A stretch of DNA of 64,000 nucleotides from Zantedeschia hybrid cultivar (taxonomy: Eukaryota; Streptophyta; Magnoliopsida; Alismatales; Araceae). Positions 11,856 through 22,984 of the stretch are shown one piece after another; the stretch's first letter is position 1, and the number at the start of each line of letters is the position of its first letter. Position numbers and translations under genes: made by a program. The stretch spans positions 37,904,001 to 37,968,000 of the forward strand of contig JARZZO010000016.1 in the NCBI GenBank assembly GCA_030544215.1. The letters run 5' to 3'. The notes below the pieces were generated by a model that was not told the origin of the DNA, searched no databases, and saw only the letters and a list, made by a program, of their open reading frames with translations.

Positions 11856-12367
11856 AAGGTACAGAAATGTATCCCTTACCTGAAAGGAGATTCATCGAAG
11901 TCTAAGTTACTACTGAGATTTTGTCGAGCTGCCCCCAATTTAATGACCCCAACTACTTCCTAAAAACTACAAATCTATTATATGTTTAAAGTTAGAAACC
12001 AAATGAGCATGAATGTTTCACCTTACTTGAAAGGAGATTTATGAAAGTCTGAGTTACAGCTGGGATATTATTAAGCTGTCCCTAATTTCATACCTCCAAC
12101 TACTTACAACCTGCAAATATTTTCTATGTTAAAGTTAAAACCCTAAGGAGGAGAACAAATGTATTACCTTACCAGAAAGGAGATTCTTCGAAGTCTGAGT
12201 TATTGTTGAGATATTGTCGAGTTGCCCCCTAATTGATGCTTCCTACATAATTACAAATCTTACCTATAAGGAGAAGCAAAAATGTATCACTACCTAAAAG
12301 GAGATTAATTGAAGAACAATTTGCTGCTAAGATATCGTCAAGCTGTCCTCAATTTGATGGCTCTAAC
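11856..12367 (-). repeat. R1 tandem block, four copies
   Basis: R1 copies near 11881, 12030, 12173 and 12295 in the same order as the block at 9955, again ending with a GAAGAAC-type fourth copy and the target word GCTCTAAC. The first copy keeps an open minus-strand reading through its exon-like part; the fourth has an in-frame stop. Confidence 0.78.
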
Positions 12368-12660
12368 TAGGGGTGGCCACGAATCGAGCCGAGGTGAGCT
12401 TCAACTTGCTCGAGCTCGACTCGACCATGATTATTCGAGATTAAGTTGGATCCCGAGACTACCCCGAGCTCATTTTATAGGCTCAAGCTTGGCTGGCCAA
12501 GAAAGGAACTCATCCCGAGCTCAGCTCATTAGAACACTTTTAAGTTAACTTAGCCAATAAACTAAGTTCACCCAGCCAGAAACAATCAAATTGCTAAGCT
12601 AGGGAAGGAGCAATAGAGGGAGGCTTGAGATTTAAAGAGAAAGTGGGGTGAAGTTTTTAT
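12368..12660 (+). mobile_element. hAT-type left terminus with D module, copy 2
   Basis: TAGGGGTGGCCACGAATCG follows GCTCTAAC directly. The CTCGAG-rich zone and the D segment (AACACTTTTAAGTTAACTTA) follow as in the 10482 copy, then the sequence returns to R1 without a visible right end. A deletion derivative of the same element is the simplest reading. Confidence 0.6.
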
Positions 12661-13075
12661 AAGTTTTTGTCGAGCTGCCTCCAATTGGATGCCTTCTACT
12701 TACAAAGAACTACAAACCTTATGTTAAAGTTATAGAAGCCAAAGGAGAAGTAGGAATGTATCACTTTACCTGAAAAGAATTCATCAAGGTTCGAGCTGTC
12801 TGCTAAGATACTATCGAGTTGCCCTCGATTTGATGCCTCCAACCATGTACTAACCGCAAATCTTATCTATATTAAAGTTCTACCTTGATGCTTCTCCCTA
12901 ATCAAAACCATAGAGGGCTTAGTCCCAAAATGAGCCTATTATATTCTAAACTTACATTGTTAAACTATCACTCAAGTCTTGTATTAGAATTTTAATCAAA
13001 GAGTTACTTAGACCTCAAATAAGGCACCTTGCATAATGAATTATTACTTCAAATGTATTTTATTTTTCCTTTAGC
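12661..13075. repeat. R1 + R2 unit
   Basis: One and a half R1 copies, then R2 from about 12888 to 13070. Same order as 11236-11540, so this pair duplicated together. Confidence 0.7.
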
Positions 13076-13849
13076 CTTACTCCTGTGAGATCCTTCAACT
13101 CTTTGAAAATGTTCTTAAAGCCCTTGAAGAATCAACACCACATAAGCAAAGATTAAGGGAAGGGGATTATATCGAATGTTTAAGTTAGTTTATTGTGTTT
13201 GAAAATGAGAAACAAAATACATTTGAGGTGTTGAATCATCATGCAAGGTGCCGACCATGTGTATCCCTACATGTCTATGCCCAGTGCTTACCCTCCATGT
13301 TAGTGTACAACATGTGTTTTCGTATCTAGGTATTCTCATAAATTCAAGCGGGAGGATTAAGAGGAGGACTATGGGGCAAGGAGAGATGAGGAGTGGATTG
13401 GTGAGGAGATGTGGGGTGAGGAGATGCGAGGCATGGAGAGAGGAGGAGAGGAGGGGTGTTTGTTTCAAGGCGGAGAGATGAAGGGAGGAGTGTAGAAAGG
13501 AAAGGAGTGGGAGACGGTCGTCTAGGACAATTTATAAGGAGATGGCTTCTTTATGGTAGGATTTTTTAGATTTTTTTTGGGTCGTCTGATCGGAGATCGG
13601 CCTATATGAACGTGTAGTACACTTCCAACCCACCTAATTTATATATATATATATATATAAAATCTACCCACGGCACTGACCCTTATGCAGCAAGCATAAC
13701 TCCTATTACTTATGCTCCGGTACTTCAAATGGTCGCATGCATGCATGCCTATGCCACAAGCCAGGCTCATCTGCATCGCAGGACCTGCGCTGCGGAAACC
13801 CAACGTACTGGCGTCACCCGTGGGTGTAGACGTGACAAATCCAATGAGC
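13076..13849. other. Unique spacer with (TA)n and purine-rich stretch
   Basis: No confident gene. 13360-13520 is a purine-rich stretch (GAGGAG words). A (TA)n microsatellite lies at 13639-13661. 13730-13750 holds repeated GCATGCATGC. Small frames here lack recognisable motifs. Confidence 0.4.
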
Positions 13850-14317
13850 TCATTTGCAATCCACGTATGAAATAACTAGTTTGGTGGAGATGTACGGGAG
13901 CGGGTCACAGGAGTACCAACTATGGGAGATGGTATTCCTTGGCTTGGTTGAAAAGCAGGGTACCTTTGACTTTGTTTCAAAATAGGGCATTGGAAGATAG
14001 AGTCTCAATGATGGAAGGATTTGTTCCGAGGGAGGTTGAGGTGAAAGCTTGTGTGGAGGCACCATGGTTCTTTGCATTTCGTAGCAAATGTTTATCGGGT
14101 TTAGCCTAAACATCCTTCCAACACGACTTGTTGGGCTTCAATAGAGATGGTCGGAGATGGCGAAAGGTCAGATTTGTAGAATTAATGAGAAACAAATCTT
14201 GTTGTGGTGTCCTTCATCAGCTTTGTTTCATGAGCTTTCATCAATGAAGAATTTCAAGTGGAAGGGAATAGCATTAGTTGGAGTGTTTGGCATCTGGCGG
14301 CTAGTACTCACAAACAT
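13850..14317 (+). pseudogene. Unrecognised coding-like remnant
   Basis: Codon-like peptides appear in broken frames, for example REVEVKACVEAPWFF near 14030 and a 93-codon frame at 14157-14438. Their order and the neighbouring block suggest the N-terminal protein of a retroelement, but I could not match any domain. No intact frame is present. Confidence 0.3.
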
Positions 14318-15083
14318 TCAAAGTGATTGTTTCTTCATTTGGATGGATTATAAGGGTGGACAAGATGACTATCAATTGGAAGTTTCTTGCCTATACTCGA
14401 GTCCAAGTTGCAGTGGAACAGGGACAAGTATTCCCTAAGGGGTAAAGGCTTCAACGGGGAGATGAGATCTTCTGGATTGTTGTGGAGACGAAATCTATGC
14501 CAGATGCTAAGGGGGAGGACAGACAGTGGATGTACAAGGAGGTAGTCATTGAGTAAATATAAGGCAGCTAAGGTTTTCTAAGACTCTAATGGGGGGGAGG
14601 AAGAAGACCTAGTTGGGCCGAGTCAACTCAGATGAATCAGATCGTCACAAGCCGCAGGAATCTGAGTTGTATGATGAACCAATTGAACCAAACTCTACAC
14701 CTATGGGATATTAAGGTCTTCAAGGTGATTGTTTCTTCATTTGGGTGGATTAAGAGGACGGACAAGATGACGATCAACTAGGAGTTTCTTGTTTATGCTC
14801 GAGTCCAAGTTGAAGTGGAACAGAGGACAATTACTCCCTAAGGAGTAAGGCTTCAATAGGGAGATGAGATCTTTTGGATTCCAGTGGAGATGGTATCCAT
14901 GCCAGATGCTAAAGGGGAGGACAGACAGTGGACGTACAAGGAGGTGGTCATGGACTAATATAGGGCGGCTAAGGTTTTCTAAGACTTTAACTGGGGGAGG
15001 AAGAAGACCTAGTTGGGCCGAGTCAACTCAAATGAATCAAGTCGTCGCAAGCCGCAGGAGTAAGTTGTCTGATGAACCAATTA
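14318..15083 (+). pseudogene. Two tandem copies of an unknown coding segment
   Basis: A segment of about 400 bp occurs twice head to tail, starting near 14318 and 14719. In one frame both copies read a matching peptide series (VIVSSFGW, DKMTIN, YxRVQVxVEQ, GDEIFW, SMPDAKGEDRQW, YKEVV), each with its own stops and then a stop at the same place (14554 and 14956). The substitutions between copies look coding-like. I do not recognise the family; a retroelement nucleic-acid-binding protein is possible but unsupported by a domain. Confidence 0.45.
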
Positions 15084-15415
15084 AACCAAACTGGTCGACT
15101 AAGGTGGCGTTCATGTTTAGTAAGTTGCTAAACCGATTGAACCAAATCGGTCGAATGTTGGTGTTCTAAAAGACTTGAGTACCCTTTCTTAGATTGAATT
15201 GGAACCGTTGGATGCTATATAGGCTAAAGATAGATTGGTCAAAGAAGGGTAAACCAGACTGGTCGACTAAGATGGCGTTCATGTTTAATAAGCTGCTGAA
15301 CATATTGAACCAAATCGGTCGAATGTTGGTGTTCTAAAAGACTTGAGTACCCTTTCTTAGATTGAATCGGAACCGTTGGATGCTATGTAGGCTAAGGATA
15401 GATTGGTCAAAGAGG
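15084..15415. repeat. 167-bp tandem duplication
   Basis: The segment starting 'ACTGGTCGACTAAGGTGGCG' near 15090 recurs near 15257 with few differences, continuing through 'AAAAGACTTGAGTACCC'. It follows the 400-bp duplication directly, so this locus has duplicated twice at different scales. Confidence 0.75.
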
Positions 15416-15491
15416 GGAATAAGGCATGGTGTAGGGCAATCAATATATTCACCTCGCATCTTATGAAAGGGCTTTGTACTGAGATGGAGAA

Positions 15492-16330
15492 GTGGAAGCG
15501 GGAGAGGTGGAGCGGGCTGCCTGTGTAAAGAAAATAAGCCAGAGGATGGTAGGCGATTCAGGATCGTCAAGCTTGGCAAGGAAGATGCTTGGCGAGGATG
15601 GCGGCTCTATGGAAGATCAGGGCGAAGATCACGAGGAGGAGTTCAAGCTTGGCAACGATGATCTGATGTCGTCTATGCATACATCTTTCCCAGGTAAGGA
15701 GTTGTTACTTCTTCCCCCTAATGAGTCCCATCTTCCTTTGTCACCTTCCCCAAAGGAGCCGAGCCAGTCGGACCATCATAGTCTACTGCAAAGCCATAGG
15801 CAACAAGGCAGGGAAGATGAGTTGGCATGTGTAGGGTGTATAAATGCAGAAGATCTAAGTAAGGGGAATTTTCTTCGTGATTGGGGAAACAAGGAGCTTG
15901 GGATGAAGGCAGATGCATTATGCAAACAGACTTCCACGGCAAGAAGACGGTGTTGCATGTTCCTATACGCCTCAATCTCCCGCAAGGGACAAGGCTCTTG
16001 AGTTTCGCCATCGACGTCGTCGGCCAGGAGGTGGTGGTAGACGCCCAAGTAGCAGTAGGTCCTGGAATGGTGCAAACAACCTTGGCCTCATACGAGGCCC
16101 CCTAGAAACCCTCATCATCTCAGCTCACCACCAGTTCGTTGCCATTGGAGAACCTTATTACCCTCTCTCTCCCCCTCCCCCCCACCACTTTGCCAGAGGT
16201 GTAGAGAGCTTTTGACAGGCGATAATGATGGGACCTTGGTGGTAGTGCACCTGGAAGTTCCTCCCATGCTCGCACTAGGAACCTGGAGTTCTTGAGGTTT
16301 AGTTCGAGATCGGAAGCTTTATTATTTTAT
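15492..16330 (+). pseudogene. Unknown gene fragment F, copy 2, longer
   Basis: A 169-codon frame (15492-16001) is acidic and Ser-rich with no recognised domain. In another frame, 15945-16105 reads LNLPQGTRLLSFAIDVVGQE, matching fragment F at 11085. Further reading (NLEFLRFSSRSEALLFYG near 16285) continues past stops. Two GC-richer copies of the same fragment 5 kb apart in AT-rich repeats suggest capture of a host gene piece before local duplication. Family unknown. Confidence 0.4.
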
Positions 16331-16574
16331 GGCTGCTCAAAGTAATCATATTCGAAACTTTTCTAAACATTTAGTAGGTTGGGGGCCTGTGGGGCAATGT
16401 TGGTATGGTGGGCTTATGAGGGTTGGTTTCCCTTCGGGTGTAGAAGTATGGCATAGAATATATAAATTAATAAAATATTTTTACCTCGAGCCAAGTTAGG
16501 TCAATATATCGCTTTTAAGGTCATTGTATGAATTTTAGTTACCTTCATGTATATTTATTTTAATAAAAAATTAT
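16331..16574. other. Spacer with right-subterminal-like words
   Basis: Contains 'AAATATTTTTACCTCGAGCCA' in shortened form near 16470, which also occurs near 20910 just inside the hAT-type right end, followed by sequence also found near 22925. No gene is visible. Confidence 0.35.
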
Positions 16575-17214
16575 GATGTTACTTAGCAAACATAAACTCA
16601 AGAACACACTAAATCTACCCTGTCATTTGTGCCCTATATTATATAAGACCGCATACGACGATACATCGAAAAAACACAAACAAGAGCCAACTAATGTGGT
16701 AAAATTTTTATCGTAAATCAATTGATCGGTAAGACTTGATGTGCAAACTTAGTATGCGGTCTCGACCGACAACTGCTGACCAAGAACCACAAATCTCCTC
16801 TTTGCCTAAAACTAGAAACACTAGCACTTCACCCTTAAGAAATCATAAAGATTCTAATTCCATATAACATGAGATCTAGTGTTCATCATTTCAAGGCAAT
16901 CATTCTTTCATAAGGATAACATTTATTAAGCAGTTTAACATAAGATCTAGTGTTCATTACTTATCATCACCATAGTCTTAGAATGTAAAGACATGAGAAT
17001 TATAATTTTAATCTAGCCAACTTATGTATATCCTACGCAAAAGCATAATCAACTTTGTTGCATTATATATTCTAGGCCTACATATTAATTCCCTATATTG
17101 TTAAACTATCAGTCTACTTTTTTGTTTAAATTTTAATTAAACAATCAGCTTATTATAAAACTTAACATCAAAATTGATAAGAAGATAATTACTTGATGTT
17201 ATAACTAATTAGAA
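16575..17214. repeat. R3 dispersed repeat, copy 3
   Basis: Same order as at 5490 and 9150 (AAGAACACAC, AAGACCGCATACGACGATAC, then AATCAACTTTGTTGC), with an internal rearrangement near 16870-16960 that repeats 'AACATGAGATCTAGTGTTCAT'-like sequence. Confidence 0.72.
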
Positions 17215-17759
17215 ACTCAACCAAAGGAGTAGAAATGTATCACCTTGCTTGAAAGGAGATTCATCGAAGTCCGAGATGCTGGTGAGATTTTGCCAAGCTG
17301 CCCCAATTTAATGACCCAACTACTCCCTGAAAAGTACAAATGTATTATATGTTAAAGTTAGAAACCAAAAGAGCAGGAATGTATTACCTTACCTAAAAGG
17401 AGATTCATCGAAGTCTAAGTTGCTGCTGAGATATTAATGAGCTGCCCTCGATTTGATGCCTCCAACTACTTACTAAAACCTATAAATCTTTTCTATGTTA
17501 AAGTGAGAAACCCAAAGAGGGAGAAAGAATGTATCACCTTAGCTAAAAGGAGATTCTTTGAAGTCTGAGTTGCTGCTGAGATATTGTCGAGCTGCCCCTA
17601 AATTGATGCATCTTACATACTAGGAACTACAAATCTTATGTTAAAGTTAGAAACCAGAGGAGGAGCGGAAATGTATGACCTTACCTGAAAGGAGATTCAT
17701 CGAAGAATGATTTGATGCTAAGATGTTGTCGAGCTGCCCCCAAATTATATGGCTCCAAT
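17215..17759 (-). repeat. R1 tandem block, four copies
   Basis: Copies near 17253, 17400, 17548 and 17692, again ending with the 'GAAGAATGATTT' fourth-copy variant and target word GCTCCAAT at 17752-17759. The third copy keeps an open minus-strand reading through the exon-like part, but its donor reads CTAAGG instead of GTAAGG. Confidence 0.78.
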
Positions 17760-17899
17760 CAGGGGAGGCTACAAATCGAACCTAGTCGAGCTTCAACTTG
17801 CTCGAGCTCAACTCGACGAAGATTATTCAAGATAGAGCTTGAGCCCGAGCCTACGATGAGCTAATTTTGTAGGCTTGAGCTTGGCTTGCCAGGAAAGGA

Positions 17900-18365
17900 A
17901 CTTATCTTGAGCTTAACTCGTTAGAACACTTTAAAGTTAACTCAGCTAATAAACTAACCTCACCCAACTAGAAATAGTCAAATCATTGAGTTCGGAAAGG
18001 TACAGTAGAGGGAGGCTTGAGATTTAAAGAGAAAGTAGGGTGACGTTTTGTAAAGTAACCAATGTCAGACTAAAAAGGCACAACTGTGAATCCCACCTAG
18101 GGGGAGTTGGCTCGAGCTTGGCTCGCCAGGAAAGGAACTTATCTCGAGCTCAACTTGTTAGAACACTCTTAAGTTAACTAAGCTAATAAACTAAGTTCAC
18201 CCAACTAGAAATAGACGAATCGCTGAGCTTAGAAAGGTACAGTAGAGGGTGGCTTGAAATTTAAAGAGAAAGTGGGGTAAAGCTTTTGTGAAGTAATTGA
18301 TGTCGGACTAAAAAGGCACAACTGTAAATCCCACCTGGAGGGAGTTGGGTGGAGGGTTACCAACG
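17900..18365 (+). repeat. D module, two tandem copies
   Basis: Two head-to-tail copies of a segment of about 240 bp, each with CTCGTTAGAACACTTTAAAG-like sequence, GGTACAGTAGAGGG, and ending in 'AATCCCACCTGG' plus a G run. Similar pairs are at 25310-25745; single copies follow the other left termini. Confidence 0.72.
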
Positions 18366-18369
18366 TGCT

Positions 18370-19090
18370 CTTGGCCGGCAATTAGAACCACAAATCTCAT
18401 CTCTGCCTAAAACTAGAAACAATGGTGCTTCACCCTCAAGGAAATCATAAAGAGTCTAGTCATACAGTGTGGTCAGTATTGTAAAAACTCATTATTGTTT
18501 CACAAAGGTTACATGATAAGAATATTCAAACATTCACAGTGTTCATCATTTCAAGGCAATCATTCTTTCACAAGGATAACAATTTATCAAAGAATTCTTT
18601 TTGTAACTTAAGTTTCTTAGAACTTTTCTTCATTTTGTTGATTCTTAAGTAGTGTATGTGTGTCTTACAATGTATCCTAAAGCTATGAGAATTACATTTT
18701 TAATCTTGCAAAATTATTTATTTCCTTTACACAACCCAAACAAGCCTTTTTGCATTATATGCTCTAAACTCACAATATTTGTTCCCTATATTGTTAAACA
18801 ATCACTTCGCTTTTATATTTGAATTTTAATCAAACAATCTAATCAAATATTAAATAAGGCCCATAATGAAATGCTATTGCACAATAGTGTTCCAGTTTAT
18901 TACAAAATCAAAATCAAAATTGACGAGAACATAATCGCCTAATCTTCAAACTAATTAGAAACTCACCAAAAGATGAGCAGGAATGTATCACCTTACCTGA
19001 AAGCAGATTCAAAGAAATCCAAGCTCATGCTGAGCTACTGTCGAGCCACCCCCAATCAGATGCCTCGAACTGCTTGCTAAGAACTGCAAA
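18370..19090. repeat. Partial R3 plus one R1 copy
   Basis: Diverged R3 sequence (GAACCACAAATCTCATCTC at 18380, 'GGATAACAATTTATCAAAGA' near 18573), then one R1 copy near 18960-19085. A close relative is at 25760-26120. Confidence 0.6.
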
Positions 19091-19922
19091 TTTTACCATG
19101 TTAAAACCAGTAACACGATGCTTCTCCCTCAAGGAAACCATAGAGGCTCTAGTTATGTAATGAGGCTAAGAATTGTAAATCTTATCATGTCTAACCCCTT
19201 TACACTTTCCAAGAAAACAAGAAAAAGTGAATCTATGCTGATGATATCCTCAAATAGTTTGAACATGGAAGAGAAACATATTCAGATTCAGAAACAAGCA
19301 AAGGCATGGAAAATCTGCCCAAAAACTTAAATGCAGAATTGCTTAAAATAAATTAGAAAGATAACTTCTGACTATATTTCAAAAAGTATACAATGTAGGT
19401 TTACTTAACATTTCTATTCAACCAAAAAGAGATTCAAGTAATATTGTTGGAAGGGATGGCTAATCAAATTTTTCTTATCCTTTCAAGGTTTTTGTTAGTT
19501 TATAGGTTTAAGAACACAATTTTTAATCTGCATACATTAGAGAAAATCCCTACAGCTTGTTTTTTAAACAGTATTGTCCAGGAAGGTGTTCAAAACAGTC
19601 ATTAATTGATAATCTGATGTGGTGATGAAAAATGTTTATATGCATGCAATTGTAGTCAGACAACAACGGCTTTCTAAATAAGAAATGCTACTAACTAGAT
19701 GGCAGATACCATATTAACCAATAAATAGAAAAATACAAAGAAATAGGGTTTAAATATCAATAGTTGTCTGACCTAATGTTTTGCCCTCGAGAGCAACTAC
19801 TGCATGTCTATGGAAATCATGTATAAGTCCTCCATGGTAACTTATTATCCACATCAGTATTCTCCTGGCAACCACCATGAAGAATTCTGTAATCTTAAAG
19901 TGATGGTAGATGAGAATAGAAT
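19091..19922. other. AT-rich unique sequence
   Basis: A short R2-like start (ATGCTTCTCCCTCAAGGAAA) near 19116, then AT-rich sequence with no gene, repeat or structural signal that I can support. Confidence 0.4.
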
Positions 19923-20640
19923 TGTTGAGGAGGGCCGTATGTAGGGATAGCCACATCGGTTATCTAGGGTGTGCTCCATATGTTTAAAAGATCTTGGGCC
20001 TTAAATCTTTAACGGCATGGTTTTGAGGTTTCTAGATGGTATCAGAGTTATGGACTATGGGCCGCCCAAATGTTCCCGCCTCCTCACCATTCAATTCCAT
20101 GGCCTATCTTAGCCGTAAGTAGGAGTGTTGAGGATGGCCATATGTGGGGATAGTCCTACATTGGTTATCTAGGGTGTGCTTCATACGTTTAAAACGTCAA
20201 TGCCATGGTTTTAAGGTTTCTAGATGGTATTAGAGCCCAAGTTACAAACTGGGCCGCGCACCTAGTATTTGTAGTCGACGTGACATAGTCTAAAATCAGC
20301 CTGCACATAAGGGGGCATGTTAGAATAGTCCCACATTCGAAAAAGGACAAAAGAAACCATATTTAATATACATGTTGCCTACTCCACATAATGCCTTAAG
20401 CTTTTCAGTTGCATGGCCCAATAATTTCAGTATGGTATCAGAGTGAGCTTTGAGTCCTGGGTATCACATGCCTGGCCATGGGGCTAATACCCACGTGTCA
20501 GTGCTTATGTGAGCCTGCACGTGAGAGGCATGTAGGGGATAATCTCACATTAGATATTCCATGGAATCACCCATCTATATAATGATATGGCCCCTTCAAC
20601 TCAACGCCTAGGTTTTGAGTTAAACATTGATTGGGCCCAA
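19923..20640 (+). mobile_element. TRIM-like cluster of short LTRs with initiator-tRNA primer sites
   Basis: Two related copies of about 100 bp start TGTTGAGGAGGGCC at 19923 and TGTTGAGGATGGCC at 20126 and end near '..GGTTTCTA'. Each is followed by a match to the plant initiator-tRNA(Met) primer-binding site: TGGTATCAGAG at 20037 and TGGTATTAGAGC at 20225. A third, different LTR-like stretch starting TGTTAGAATAGTCCCACATT is followed by TGGTATCAGAGT at 20433. The short LTRs, tiny interiors and absence of coding sequence fit terminal-repeat retrotransposons in miniature. Exact LTR ends and target duplications are not resolved. Confidence 0.6.
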
Positions 20641-20919
20641 TAATAAAAACCTTTACAAAAATGAATCATATTCCTCTGAATAAACATCAGAAAACAGTAG
20701 GAAATTTTTATATTCTGAATTAAGAGAAAAAAAATTAAGCTTTCCTCTACCATAAGCTTATCTGCTGATAAACATAAAAATGGATGGACTGCTGCTTAAC
20801 TGCAAGGAAAATCAGGAGATAGAGTATGCCATTTATAAAAACACTTCACCAAACTACCACAAAATCCCATCCCTCAAAAGCCATTTGTTAATATAAATCG
20901 ATTAAATATTTTTACTTCG
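20641..20919. other. AT-rich spacer
   Basis: No gene or repeat recognised in this stretch. Confidence 0.35.
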
Positions 20920-21403
20920 AGCCAGCTCGCGAGGTGGTTGAGCTGAGCTAGGTCAAGCTCGAGCTTGGCTCGTTTGATCAGACGAACCTAAATTAAAGCT
21001 CGGCTTGGTTTGATTGATTACATGAGCCGAGCCGAGCCGAGCCTAAATTGAACCGAGGTCGAGTAGCTTGCGAGTGGCTCAGCTCGTGGCCACCTTTAGC
21101 TCCAGCTATTTATTAAAAACTGCAAATGTTATCTATGCTAAAGTTAGAAACCAGAGGAGCAAGAATATATTACCTTACCTGAAAGGAGATACATCCAAGT
21201 TCAAGTACTGCTAAGATATTGTTGAATTCCTGTAATTTGATGCCTTCTACTTACTAGGAACTACAAATCTCAGGTAAAGTTATAAATGGAAGAGGAACAT
21301 AAAATTGTCAACTTACCAAAAAAGGGATTTATCGAAGTCCAAGTTGTTGTTATTGAATCAAGCTCGAGTAGCTTACGAGTGGCTCAACTCATGGCCACCC
21401 TTA
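20920..21403 (+). mobile_element. Two hAT-type right termini, 305 bp apart
   Basis: 20920-21098 is rich in GAGCCGAGCC and CTCGAGCTTGG words and ends CTCGTGGCCACCTTTA, followed by GCTCCAGC. A second, shorter end (AGCTCGAGTAGCTTACGAG..ATGGCCACCCTTA) stops at 21403 and is followed by GCTCCAAC. The duplicated right end plus adjoining R1 sequence implies local duplication after insertion. Confidence 0.65.
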
Positions 21404-21959
21404 GCTCCAACTATTTATTAAAAACTGCAAATGTTATCTATATTTAAAGTTAGGAACCAGAGGAGGAGCAGGAATTATATCACCTTACCTGAAAGGAGAT
21501 ACATCCAAGTTCAAGTTGCCGCTAAGATATTGTCGAATTCCCACAATTTGATGCCTTCTACTTACTTAATAAGAACTGCAAATCTTATGTTAAAGTTTGA
21601 AATGGAGGAACATGAATGTGTCACCTATCACAAAAGAGATTCATCAAAGTTCAAGTTGTTGCTATTGTCGAGCTGCCCCCAATTTGATGCCTCCAGCTAC
21701 CTACTAAAAACTGCAAATCTTATCTATGTTAACGATAAAAACCAAAACAGGAAAACAAATGTATCACCTTACCTAAAAGTAGATTCATCGAAGTTCAAGT
21801 TGTTGCCGAAGTATTGTTGAATTGCCTACAATTTGATGCATGCCCACAATTTGATGCCCTCTACTTGCTAGGAACTACAAATCTTATGTTAAAATTAGAA
21901 ACTAAAGAAAGAGCATGTCACCTTACATAAAAAGAGATTCATCGAAGTCCAAGCTACTA
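21107..21959 (-). repeat. R1 tandem block
   Basis: Several R1 copies (near 21180, 21478, 21625, 21775 and 21930), one pair separated by the second right terminus. Minus-strand junctions CAG/GTAAGG or close variants are visible in most. Confidence 0.72.
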
Positions 21960-22640
21960 CTAAGATATTGTCAAGTTGCCCTCGATTTAATGTCTCTAAT
22001 TATACACTAAGAACAACAAATCTTATCTATGTTAAATTAGAAACATTGATGCTTCTCCCTAAACAAAACCATAAAGGGCTTAGTCCCAAAATGATGCTAC
22101 TATATTCTAAACTTAGAATATCACTTACCTACATTGTTAAACTATCACTATAGTCTTGTATTAAAATCTTAATCAAAGTCCGAGCTACAGCTAAGATATT
22201 GTCGAGTACTCGAGTTGCCTTCGATTTAATGACTCCAATTATATACTAAGAACTGCAAATCTTATCTATGTTAAAGTTAGAAACATTGATGTTTCTCCCT
22301 AAACAAAACCATAAAGGGCTTAGTCCCAAAATGAGGCTACTATATTCTAAACTTAGAATATCAATTACCTACATTGTTAAACTATCACACTAATCTTGTA
22401 TTAAAATTTTAATCAAAGTCTGAGTTACTGCCAAGATATTGTCGAGTTACCCTCGATCTAATGCCTCCAATTATGTACTAAGAACTATAAATCTTATCTA
22501 TGTTAAAGTTAGAAACATTGATCCTTCTCCTTAAACAGAACCATAAAGGGCTTAGTCCAAAAATGAGCTACTATATTCTAAACTTAGAATAACCTACATT
22601 GTTAAACTATCACTCTAATCTTGTATTATAATTTTAACCA
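21960..22640. repeat. Three tandem R1+R2 dimers, period about 240 bp
   Basis: The R2 start (CATTGATG.TTCTCC.TAAACA) recurs near 22046, 22288 and 22522, each preceded by an R1 half-copy (AAGATATTGTCGAGT). High similarity between the three suggests recent unequal exchange. Confidence 0.8.
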
Positions 22641-22984
22641 ATGAGTTACTCAGATCTAATAAAGCACCTTGCATGATATTTTGTTTTTTATTTGGAACCA
22701 GATAGTATTCTAGTATATTGCCAAAATAAAAAGTTAAACTATCAATCTTGTTTTATATTAGAATTTCAATCAACCACTTAACTATACTTCAAATAAGACA
22801 TCTTGCATGATGATCCATTACCTCAAATGTATTTTCATTTTCAAACAAAATAAACTGACTTAAACATTCATCTAGACACTCTCATGAATCCAACTTCTCA
22901 ATTGACGATCGTAAAATCATATATACCGCTTCTAAGGTCACTGTATGAATTTTAGTAGCCTTTATGTATATTTATTATTTAAAT
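22641..22984. other. R2 tail and AT-rich spacer
   Basis: Continues R2-like sequence (AATAAAGCACCTTGCATGAT), then sequence shared with 16510 (CTTCTAAGGTCACTGTATGA). No gene is visible. Confidence 0.45.

Larger units (their letters stand above)
17760..21098 (+). mobile_element. Candidate non-autonomous hAT-like element, 3.3 kb, with nested repeats
   Basis: The left terminus CAGGGGAGGCTACAAATCG follows GCTCCAAT. The right terminus CTCGTGGCCACCTTTA ends at 21098 and is followed by GCTCCAGC at 21099-21106. Both flanks match the same R1 position, giving an 8-bp target site with mismatches, and the ends are imperfect inverted repeats (TAGGGGTGGCCACGAG type). Between them lie two D modules, R3 and R1 pieces and the TRIM-like cluster. 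No transposase is present. The pairing is inference: because L-end modules are multicopy here, the two termini may come from different insertions. Confidence 0.45.

Noticed and set aside
20037..20444. tRNA-like words TGGTATCAGAG as tRNA genes
   Set aside because: They are complements of the initiator tRNA 3' end after short LTRs, not tRNA genes; no cloverleaf could be found.
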